From contig DAINSK010000012.1 of assembly GCA_036741355.1 (NCBI GenBank), positions 1-64,000 on the forward strand: a DNA stretch of 64,000 nt, read 5' to 3'. Below the pieces are notes generated by a model. The model searched no databases. It had not been told where the DNA came from and saw nothing but the letters and a program-made list of their open reading frames with translations. Numbering within the stretch: the stretch's first letter is position 1; each line of letters opens with the position of its first letter. Of this stretch, positions 53,852 to 61,426 are shown piece by piece. The position numbers were made by a program, and so were the translations under genes. Source of the DNA: JBBRGK01 sp036741355. Its GTDB lineage: Bacteria > Chloroflexota > Dehalococcoidia > CAUJGQ01.

Positions 53852-54706
53852 CTACTGTTTCTGGATTGAAATTGACTGGATCGCCAGCGCGGGACCCGCG
53901 TTCGGATCGCGGGGATCGCGCGCGGATAACGACTGTAAGATATCAAGTCCCGAGGTCACCTGCCCGAAAACCGTCTCCTTGTCGTCCTGCTGCGGCAGAG
54001 GCGCGAGTGCGACGTAGAACTGACTGCCCGCCGAGTTCGTCGACGTGCCGGTCTGTGCCATCGCCACCATTCCGGGATCGTGCTTGAGCGGACTGTTCTC
54101 ATCGGGAATCGTATACCCCGGCCCGCCTGAGCCATCGGCGCTCGTGGCGCCGGCCTGCGCGACGAAATTCTTAACGACGCGCTGGAACGTCAAACCGTCG
54201 TAGAAGCGATGCTGGGCCAGGAAAACGAAGTTGTTGACAGTTTGCGGCGCTGAGCGGGCGTCGAGCGCGATGGTGATATCGCCCATGTCTGTCTTGATGA
54301 CCGCCGAATACTTTGCCGTCGGATCGATCGTAAAGGCGGGCGCCGCGTTATATGCGCGTTGTGGGGCCGGGGTACCGGTCGGCTGCGGTGTGCCGGCCGG
54401 TGTTGCGCCCGGGGTTTCGATCACCGCGGGGGCCGTACCGCCGCGGACCGCGTCTTCTCCCGGACGGACTGCGCGTCCGGTGCTGCCGCCGTTTGGATTC
54501 AAGAACAGTAGGATGGTGCCCAGAATGAGCGCCGCACCACCCACCACGGAAATGACCGGAAACGCCCACTTGTGGTGAACGAGCCGGTCAAAAAAGCTCT
54601 TGGGCTCGTGTCGAAAGCCGCCGATCGGTTTAAGTGGATCGTATCTTCGGTCGCGCCGCTTACGGCTTGGTGACCTGTTGCTCAGAGTCCTGCTCCCTTC
54701 GGCCAC
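53852..54706 (-). CDS. Membrane-anchored cyclophilin-type peptidyl-prolyl isomerase
   Basis: 284 residues. Basic cytoplasmic N-terminus, one helix (FPVISVVGGAALILGTILLFL), a Pro/Thr/Ala-rich linker (about residues 75-115) and a cyclophilin domain (FQRVVKNFVAQAGA, GSQFYVALAPLP, TVFGQVTSGLDILQSL). It probably acts outside the membrane on exported proteins. GTG 54706. It pairs with the cytoplasmic cyclophilin next to it, which suggests duplication followed by gain of an anchor. Confidence 0.9.
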   Translation of the reverse strand: MAEGSRTLSNRSPSRKRRDRRYDPLKPIGGFRHEPKSFFDRLVHHKWAFPVISVVGGAALILGTILLFLNPNGGSTGRAVRPGEDAVRGGTAPAVIETPGATPAGTPQPTGTPAPQRAYNAAPAFTIDPTAKYSAVIKTDMGDITIALDARSAPQTVNNFVFLAQHRFYDGLTFQRVVKNFVAQAGATSADGSGGPGYTIPDENSPLKHDPGMVAMAQTGTSTNSAGSQFYVALAPLPQQDDKETVFGQVTSGLDILQSLSARDPRDPNAGPALAIQSISIQKQ

Positions 54707-54782
54707 GCGGGGTCGCCGCTTGACCCGGTTTATGGGCTGCGCCGACAGCGCTCGATGCTCCGGCCCACGCGGTCAAGACAAC

Positions 54783-54804
54783 GGCCGGGCCGCATGGCCC
54801 GGCC
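54783..54804 (-). terminator. Hairpin downstream of tRNA-Arg
   Basis: GGCCGGGCC and GGCCCGGCC form a 9-bp stem with a 4-base loop, 20 bases after the tRNA on the minus strand. There is no T run, so termination is not certain. Confidence 0.45.
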
Positions 54805-54822
54805 CGTATAGGTCCCGCGTGG

Positions 54823-54894
54823 TACCCCCGACAGGACTCGAACCTGTGCTTCCGGCTCCGGAGGCCGGCGCTCTATCCACTGAGCTACGGGGGC
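54823..54894 (-). tRNA. tRNA-Arg (CCG)
   Basis: Read on the minus strand: acceptor GCCCCCG pairs with CGGGGGT, the anticodon arm is CCGGC-CTCCGGA-GCCGG with anticodon CCG, and the T arm is ACAGG-TTCGAGT-CCTGT. Discriminator A. Confidence 0.94.
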
Positions 54895-54990
54895 TCAGTG
54901 CCGTAAGTGTAGCGCGGGCACATTCGCAGCGGCAAGGCAGACGGCCGTTGCGCGACGCAAGGCGTATTGTTGAGCAGGGGAGAAAACAAA

Positions 54991-56478
54991 TTGCCCATCG
55001 ACGCGCTGCGGGAACTTTCATCCCAAATGCTGGCCGAACGACGCCTGATCATCGCGAGCAATCGCGGGCCGGTGGAGTTCGCCCGGAATCCGGACGGATC
55101 GCTGAGCGCCAATCGCGGCAGCGGAGGTCTGGTGACGGCGCTTTCGGCTTTGAGTCGCTTCTCCGATCTGACCTGGATTGCGAGCGCTATGACCGACGGA
55201 GACCGAGAGATGGCCGCAAAAGCAGAAGGCTCGGTGCCTTTCGACGAAAGCGGCATGCACATCCGCTTTGTCCCGCTGCCGCGCAAGCTATACCAGCAGT
55301 ACTACAACGTGATAAGTAACTCTCACCTCTGGTTCCTGCAGCACTACATGTGGAACACGCCGCGCTCGCCCAACATCGGTCGCGCCGTCTATGAAGCATG
55401 GGAACAGGGTTACGCACGCGCAAACGAGACGTTCGCCGAGGCGATAGCGGCCGAGGCTAGCGGCGACCGCACGCCACCGTATGTCATGGTGCAGGACTAC
55501 CACCTGTACCTCGTTCCGAAGCTGGTGCGTGAGCGCCTGCCCGGAACGATCATCCAGCACTTCACCCACATTCCCTGGCCCGACCCGCGGTATTGGGCGC
55601 TGCTGCCAAACTTCATGCGTCGGGCAATCTTCGAGAACCTGAGCTCAGCCGACATCGTCGGACTGCAAACCGTGCGCGACACCCGCAATTTCCTGCAAGG
55701 CGCGGAGGCGTTCTTGCCCGGCGCGGACGTGGACTACCGCCGCTCCACCGTGTGGTTCAACGGCCACCTGACGCTGGTTCACGCCTATCCGGTCGCCGTC
55801 GACGCTGAAGGGCTGCTCGCCTTCGCCAGGTCCGAAAAGGTACGCGAATACGAGCGGCGGCTCGAGCCGCTCTTTGTTCAAAAATCGGTTGTCCGTGTCG
55901 ACCGCGCGGAGCCGAGCAAGAACTTGCTCCGCGGCTTCCGAGCTTTTGAGCTGTTGATCGAGCGACACGCTGAGTATCGTAGCCGCGTCAATATGCTCGC
56001 ATTTATCGTGCCGTCTCGAACGGACATCGGCTTCTACCAGAACTACACGGATGAAGTTCTCGAGCTCATCGACGCAATCAACGACGAATACGGCTCAGCC
56101 ACGTGGGAGCCGATCACCGTGTTCTACGAAAACAACTACGCGCAGGCCATCGCGGCGATGCGCCATTACGACGTGCTGCTCGTGAACCCGGTGATCGACG
56201 GTATGAACCTTGTCGCCAAGGAGGGTCCGCTGGTCAACGTGAACGACGGCGTTCTCCTCTTATCCGAGACCGCCGGTGCGTTTGAGCAACTGGCAGAACA
56301 CGCCCTACCGGTGGCGCCCGCGGACATCGAAGGGACCGTCAGAGCGCTCAAACGTGCGCTCGACATGCCGGCCGAGGAACGTCACACACGGGCACTGGCA
56401 TTACACGATGTGATCGCCGCCGACGACATCATTGAATGGCTGATCCGCCAGTTCAGCGATCTGCTGGCGCTGGCATAA
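54991..56478 (+). CDS. otsA: Alpha,alpha-trehalose-6-phosphate synthase
   Basis: 495 residues from TTG 54991, eight bases after GGGGAG; a TTG at 54967 is also in frame. GT20 fold: LIIASNRGPVEF, YVMVQDYHLYLVP, HFTHIPWPDPRYW, VDRAEPSKNLLRGF (R and K for the sugar-phosphate) and DGMNLVAKEGPLV. It joins glucose from a nucleotide sugar to glucose 6-phosphate. The last 26 bases overlap the otsB gene on the other strand. Confidence 0.93.
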   Translation: MPIDALRELSSQMLAERRLIIASNRGPVEFARNPDGSLSANRGSGGLVTALSALSRFSDLTWIASAMTDGDREMAAKAEGSVPFDESGMHIRFVPLPRKLYQQYYNVISNSHLWFLQHYMWNTPRSPNIGRAVYEAWEQGYARANETFAEAIAAEASGDRTPPYVMVQDYHLYLVPKLVRERLPGTIIQHFTHIPWPDPRYWALLPNFMRRAIFENLSSADIVGLQTVRDTRNFLQGAEAFLPGADVDYRRSTVWFNGHLTLVHAYPVAVDAEGLLAFARSEKVREYERRLEPLFVQKSVVRVDRAEPSKNLLRGFRAFELLIERHAEYRSRVNMLAFIVPSRTDIGFYQNYTDEVLELIDAINDEYGSATWEPITVFYENNYAQAIAAMRHYDVLLVNPVIDGMNLVAKEGPLVNVNDGVLLLSETAGAFEQLAEHALPVAPADIEGTVRALKRALDMPAEERHTRALALHDVIAADDIIEWLIRQFSDLLALA

Positions 56479-57301
56479 ACCCCACAGACCGCGCAATAAA
56501 GCCGAGAAGACTGACGACGCCTTCGACGCCGTCGACCGCGTAGTCGGCCGCCGCCTCGACGAGCGGTGAGGCTTCACCGTGCCGCACTGCAATTGCCAAA
56601 CCGTCGATCCGACCACCGGACTGCGTGTCTCGGATCGCCTCGAACGCCTCCACGTCGGTGATGTCGTCGCCCACGTAGATCAATCCTTCGAGACGGAAGC
56701 GGTTCACTAGAGCGCGAACCGAGGTGCCCTTGTTTATGCCGAGCCTGGGTCGCAGCTCGATGACGCGGATGCCCTCCAAGAGGTCGAAGTGCGCGGCAGA
56801 ACCGGACGCGGCGATTCCGCGGAGGATAGCCGAACGGGCTTCGTCGCGATCGCGCGCGAGCCGGTAGTGGATGCCAATACCGGTTCCCTTCTCCTCGAAG
56901 AGAAGCCCGTCGATTCGCCGCAACGAAGCCAGCTCAGCCATCGCTTGTCGCGCATAGCCGACGTATGGCCTGACCGAATCGTCAAGCTCTTCCCGCCCGT
57001 CGATCCACGTGGCGAGCCCATGCGAGCCGACATAGGTCACCCCCGAGAGGCCCACCATGCGGCGAACGTCGACCAGGGTGCGACCAGAAATGACCACGAC
57101 GTGGATGCGAGTCGAGAGCTGGCGGAGCAGCGCCTTTGCTTCGGGTGAGACCACGGCGGACTGCGGCGTTGCCGCGAGCGGGCTTATGGTTCCATCGGTG
57201 TCGACGAACAGCCCCAGCGGACGAGAATGCAAGACGCGACGCAGTCGTGATGCGCCGGTTTCGGTTTCGGCGGCGCCTCCGCGCTCCGTGGCAGACTTCA
57301 T
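56453..57301 (-). CDS. otsB: Trehalose-6-phosphate phosphatase
   Basis: 282 residues, HAD superfamily. GLFVDTDGTISPL carries the nucleophile Asp and general acid Asp; VVISGR, GSHGLATW, GINKGTSVRALV and VGDDITDVEAF are the other motifs. It removes phosphate to give trehalose. It is convergent with otsA with a 26-base overlap, an unusual layout since these genes are mostly co-directional. ATG 57301 touches the dppC stop. Confidence 0.92.
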   Translation of the reverse strand: MKSATERGGAAETETGASRLRRVLHSRPLGLFVDTDGTISPLAATPQSAVVSPEAKALLRQLSTRIHVVVISGRTLVDVRRMVGLSGVTYVGSHGLATWIDGREELDDSVRPYVGYARQAMAELASLRRIDGLLFEEKGTGIGIHYRLARDRDEARSAILRGIAASGSAAHFDLLEGIRVIELRPRLGINKGTSVRALVNRFRLEGLIYVGDDITDVEAFEAIRDTQSGGRIDGLAIAVRHGEASPLVEAAADYAVDGVEGVVSLLGFIARSVGFMPAPADR

Positions 57302-58215
57302 CAGGTCGAGCCACGCGTTCGGGGATCGAGCGCGTCTCGGAGTCCGTCACCGATGAAGGTGAACGACAGCATCAACAGGCCGATAGCGGCGGCCGGAAAT
57401 GTCACCAGCCATGCGCTCACCGAAATGTACTGATAGCCGTCGTTGACCAACCGCCCCAGGCTGGCTGTAGGCGGCGGCAGGCCCACGCCGATGAAGGTGA
57501 GGGCGGCCTCTGCAAAAATCGCCGCGGGGATCGCAAAGGTCAGTGCGACGATCACTGGACCCAGCGTGTTCGGCAGGATATGAAAAAACACAATGCGACC
57601 CTGCGACGCCCCGAGCGTGCGTGCGGCGAGCGCATAGTCGCTCTCTTTGAGGCTCAGCATCTGGCCGCGTACGAGGCGTGCGATTCCAGTCCAAGCGACG
57701 AGCGATATTGCCGCGGTCACTTGCCAGAGACCGCCGCCGAACATCGATTGGAGCAGGATAATGAGCAACAGGTCCGGAAACGCGTAGACGACGTCGGTGG
57801 CTCTCATGACGAGGTTGTCGGCGCCGCCGCCCCCCAGTGCCGCCGCCGAGCCCACGGCAACACCGATAACCAGCACAATGGCCGCGACCGAAAAGCCGAC
57901 GGTTAGTGACACGCGAAGGCCGATGAGTACCCGCGCCCAACTGTCATGCCCGATCGGGTCCGTACCGAAAAAGTGCTGCCAGCTCGGTGGTTTGTTGAGC
58001 AGGCTGTAGTTCTGGTAGCTGTACGGCTGGTAGCGGCCGAGGATGGGCGCAAAGATCGCGAGCACGATAAATGCCACGACAACCGCAAGACCGATGACGG
58101 ACAGGCGGTTTCGCATCAGCCGTCGAAATGCGTCGATCCAGAGGTTGCGCTGCTTGCCGTAGACGGCACCGGCATTGAAGGCCGGTAGCACTCGTTCCGA
58201 TTGGGCTGTCGCCAT
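57301..58215 (-). CDS. dppC: Peptide ABC transporter permease, DppC type
   Basis: 304 residues with six helices, the OppC N-terminal extension (RRLMRNRLSVIGLAVVV), FGTDPIGHDSWARVLIGLRVSL, and the EAA loop VRGQMLSLKESDYALAARTLGAS. With DppB it forms the membrane channel. It lies 13 bases after dppB and shares one base with otsB, so trehalose phosphatase may be translated from the transporter mRNA. Confidence 0.93.
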   Translation of the reverse strand: MATAQSERVLPAFNAGAVYGKQRNLWIDAFRRLMRNRLSVIGLAVVVAFIVLAIFAPILGRYQPYSYQNYSLLNKPPSWQHFFGTDPIGHDSWARVLIGLRVSLTVGFSVAAIVLVIGVAVGSAAALGGGGADNLVMRATDVVYAFPDLLLIILLQSMFGGGLWQVTAAISLVAWTGIARLVRGQMLSLKESDYALAARTLGASQGRIVFFHILPNTLGPVIVALTFAIPAAIFAEAALTFIGVGLPPPTASLGRLVNDGYQYISVSAWLVTFPAAAIGLLMLSFTFIGDGLRDALDPRTRGST

Positions 58216-58228
58216 CGTTCAGTCCCGC

Positions 58229-59146
58229 CTAGCTGAACCGAATTCGCGGGTCTACCGCGGCGTAGAGGATATCGACCGCGAGGTTGGCGAGCACGATTAA
58301 TAGTCCGTAAAATAGCGTCGTCCCCATGATAACGCCGTAATCGCGACTGAGCACGCTTTGCACGAACTCGCGGCCGATTCCGTTTATGCCGAAGAGGTAC
58401 TCGATGATGAAGGAGCCGGAAATGAGCGCGGCGAATATCGGTCCCATCACCGTGAGCACCGGGATCATCGCATTTCGAACGACGTGCCGCCGATCGACGG
58501 TGAACGCTCCCAGTCCCTTTGCGCGGGCGGTTCGCACATAGTCCTGGCGAATCACTTCCAGAACACTGGCCCGAGTAATGCGAGAGATATATGACGCTGG
58601 GAAAAACCCGAGCGAAACAACCGGAAGGACGGAGTTTTTCCAGCTTCCCCAACCGATGATGTTGAACCAATGCAGCTTCAACACAAAGATGATCACGAGA
58701 AACGCAGCGATGATAAAACTCGGAAAGCTTGCACCAATAGTGCCGAAAAACACACTAACGTAATCGAGCGGTCCGTTCTGATTGAATGCAGCAACGGTGC
58801 CGAGCGTAACACCGACGATTGCGGCGAACGCGAACGCCAGGATACCGAGCTGAGCTGTCTTCTGAATGCCGCGACCGAGGATATTGGTCACCGGCCGGTC
58901 TCGTTCCTGAAACGACACCCCCAGGTTGCCGTGTACGAGGTCTCGAAGGAAGAACGCATATTGCTGGTAGATCGGTTTGTCAAGGTGATAGCGCTGGTTC
59001 AGCGACCTCTGCACCGAAGGCGACAGCGGCCGGTCCTGATCCCACGGACCGCCCGGAACACGATGCATGAGCAGAAATGTGATCGTCGCCACGAGGAACA
59101 GGACGGGGAATAGCCAGAGAAAGCGCCTGAGAAGGTAGCCCCCCAC
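58229..59146 (-). CDS. dppB: Peptide ABC transporter permease, DppB type
   Basis: 305 residues. The N-terminus LLRRFLWLFPVLFLVATITFLLMHRVPGGP is the DppB signature; the EAA loop is SVLEVIRQDYVRTARAKGLG, and the C-terminus has IIEYLFGINGIGREFVQSVLSRDYG. Transport partner of DppC. No ATPase genes follow in the window, so DppD/F must be elsewhere. Confidence 0.94.
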   Translation of the reverse strand: MGGYLLRRFLWLFPVLFLVATITFLLMHRVPGGPWDQDRPLSPSVQRSLNQRYHLDKPIYQQYAFFLRDLVHGNLGVSFQERDRPVTNILGRGIQKTAQLGILAFAFAAIVGVTLGTVAAFNQNGPLDYVSVFFGTIGASFPSFIIAAFLVIIFVLKLHWFNIIGWGSWKNSVLPVVSLGFFPASYISRITRASVLEVIRQDYVRTARAKGLGAFTVDRRHVVRNAMIPVLTVMGPIFAALISGSFIIEYLFGINGIGREFVQSVLSRDYGVIMGTTLFYGLLIVLANLAVDILYAAVDPRIRFS

Positions 59147-59238
59147 AACGGGCCTCCGCTGCCAAGTGAAGCAGCCTACCGGGAGCGCACCCTCGCGCCC
59201 CCGGTAGGCTAGTTATGCCCCTCGGATAGGATCACAGC

Positions 59239-61071
59239 CTACTTCGAGACGTACACCGTTTCGAGGAATTCATCGCCGAAGAGGGTGCTGTCCTGCAGGC
59301 TGCCAACCTGGCCCTTCACCTTGGGCTTCCACAGCGAGATGAACTCTCCGTGACGCAGGTTACCGATCGCCGCGTCGTTGAGGAGGATCTTCTCGGCGGC
59401 GGTCCACAGCGTGAGCTGCTTCTTCGGATCCGGTTCCGCCAGCGCCGCTTTCACGGCGTCGTCGAACTTCGGGTCGCTGTAGTTGTAATCGTTGTTGGTG
59501 TCCTTGGTCGTCCAGACCGGCAGCCAGTCGTCATCGTTCGGATAGTCTCCGTTCCAGCCGCCGTAGATGAACTGGAAGTCCTTCGAGTTAATCCGCGACG
59601 AGCGGGTCTTCTGATCGACCAGGTCTGCCGAGATGTTGACGTTCAGGTTGTCTTTCAACTGCTTCTGGAGGAAGTCGAAGAACAACTTATTGGTCGAGGT
59701 GTCCGACAGCATGATCTTGACGTCCGGCAGCCCCTGACCGTTCGGGAAACCGGCATCGGCAAGCAGCTTCTTCGCCGCCGCCGGGTCGAACTTCTGGATG
59801 TCCTCGTTGGCCTTGTCGTAGCCGGGGAAGTTCGGCGGCAGCCAGGTGGAACCGGGAACGCCCGTGCCGTTGTACACGACCGCCGCCAGCGCATTGCGGT
59901 CTACGGCCTTGGCAAACGCCATGCGGACGCCGACGTTATCAAACGGCTTCTGCGCCTGGTTGTACTCCAGACCAAGGGTGTTCGGAAACGCCTCACGGTG
60001 GATCTGGTCCTTCAGGCTCGCGTCCGCCGCGATCTGAGTGAACTGCTGCACCGGAACGAAGATGGCGTCAAGCTCGCCGTTCTTATAGGCGTTGAGCGCC
60101 GTGACCGGATCCTCGATGTCCTTGAACGTCACCTGCTTCAAGAATGGCTGCGCTCCCAGCGTGTAATTGGGGTTGTTGACCAGCGTGATGTGGTCCTTGG
60201 GGGCGTGCTCTTTGAGGATGAACGGACCGTTGCCGATCAGGTTGCCGGCGTCCATTGGCTTGCCGGCCAGTTTGTCGATGGCGGCTTTCTCCACCGGATA
60301 TACGGCCCACAGCGCCAATCGCGTGGGGAACGAAGCACTCGGGGCCGTCAGCTTGAACTGGACGGTCGCGTCGTCGACGGCCTTGACGCCCAACTTATCG
60401 GAAAGCGCCTGCAGGTCGGCGTCGGACGGCGTCTTGGGCTTGTCCTTGGTGCCCAGCGCCGAGTTGTAGTCCTCACCGCCGACGATGTCGTAGAAGAAGC
60501 TGGCATACAAGCCGGAGAGCTTCGGATCGAGCATGCGCTTGACTGAGTATTCCATGTCCTTGGCGGTCAGCGGGTTGCCGTCGCTGAACTTCTGGCCGGT
60601 CTTCATCTTGATCGTATAGGTCAGGCCATCAGCCGAAATGCCGCCGTTGTCCTTGGCCGGCACCACGGTCGCCAGGGCGGGAACGGTGTTGGTGTCCTTG
60701 TCGAAGTAGAACAAACCGCGCCAGAGAAGATGCTCGATCGTGATATCCTGCGCGAAATTCGAGATCTGCGGGTCGAGGTACTGCGGCTCGGCGCCCAGGT
60801 TAAGCGTTACCTTCTGCGCATCGTCGGCCGCGATATCTGCCGGACGCGCCGCGGCCGCGGGGGAGCCCGCGGCAGCCGGCGAGGCCGCTGCGCGGGTCGG
60901 CGAACCCGCGGCTGGGGCAACCGGCGCCGACGTGCCGGCGCGCGTGGCAGCCGTGGTGGGAACCGTGGTCTTCGTATTGTTGTTATTGCTGCTACTGCAT
61001 GCCATGGCCAGCGCCGCGGCCGTTAGCATCACGCCGGTGAATAGCACCGGCGATCGTTTGCCCTGAATCAT
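59239..61071 (-). CDS. oppA: Oligopeptide-binding lipoprotein, OppA type
   Basis: 610 residues. Signal peptide with a lipobox (LAMAC), a Thr/Ala/Pro-rich linker of about 70 residues, then the SBP family 5 domain: EPQYLDPQISNFAQDITIEHLLW, GQKFSDGNPLTAKDMEYSVKRM, GNGPFILKEH and VRMAFAKAVDRNALA. It delivers peptides to DppBC; the order oppA-dppB-dppC on one strand suggests an operon that continues into otsB. ATG 61071 follows AAAGGA. Confidence 0.93.
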   Translation of the reverse strand: MIQGKRSPVLFTGVMLTAAALAMACSSSNNNNTKTTVPTTAATRAGTSAPVAPAAGSPTRAAASPAAAGSPAAAARPADIAADDAQKVTLNLGAEPQYLDPQISNFAQDITIEHLLWRGLFYFDKDTNTVPALATVVPAKDNGGISADGLTYTIKMKTGQKFSDGNPLTAKDMEYSVKRMLDPKLSGLYASFFYDIVGGEDYNSALGTKDKPKTPSDADLQALSDKLGVKAVDDATVQFKLTAPSASFPTRLALWAVYPVEKAAIDKLAGKPMDAGNLIGNGPFILKEHAPKDHITLVNNPNYTLGAQPFLKQVTFKDIEDPVTALNAYKNGELDAIFVPVQQFTQIAADASLKDQIHREAFPNTLGLEYNQAQKPFDNVGVRMAFAKAVDRNALAAVVYNGTGVPGSTWLPPNFPGYDKANEDIQKFDPAAAKKLLADAGFPNGQGLPDVKIMLSDTSTNKLFFDFLQKQLKDNLNVNISADLVDQKTRSSRINSKDFQFIYGGWNGDYPNDDDWLPVWTTKDTNNDYNYSDPKFDDAVKAALAEPDPKKQLTLWTAAEKILLNDAAIGNLRHGEFISLWKPKVKGQVGSLQDSTLFGDEFLETVYVSK

Positions 61072-61426
61072 GGTTAATCCTTTCCTGTCTGTGCAGGGTT
61101 GATGTTGTCACGTGAAGTAGTAAATGCCTTTGCCCCCGCACCACCCCCGTCCGCGGCATGCCAACAGGCTGCCGCCAATGATCACGAGCAGGTCCTGGTA
61201 GGGACTAACGATACGCTTGAGAGTTGTGCAGAGCAAGAGGCACGCAACATATCAGGCTGGCGGTAGTACGGCTCGGGTGCATCCCACAGAAGTGATCCTA
61301 TTCGATTTGCTGACGTTATGTCAGTAACCTTTTTGTCACCAAAGCACCGGCCGAAGTTCGAGCGACTGGAAAGTTGCGATTGGCGCGCGAAGGCCGCGGC
61401 ATCTTTGCCGCAGCCTCGAATTTTAA
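61072..61426. other. Intergenic region between clpB and oppA
   Basis: It holds the leader of oppA on the minus strand and a small inverted repeat CTGAC-GTTAT-GTCAG near 61302-61316. No gene, no clear promoter and no T-tailed terminator for clpB are visible. Confidence 0.4.

Noticed and set aside
59350..60546. Plus-strand open frame of 398 codons opposite oppA
   Set aside because: Arg/Val-rich translation of the antisense of a clear binding protein; no start signal.
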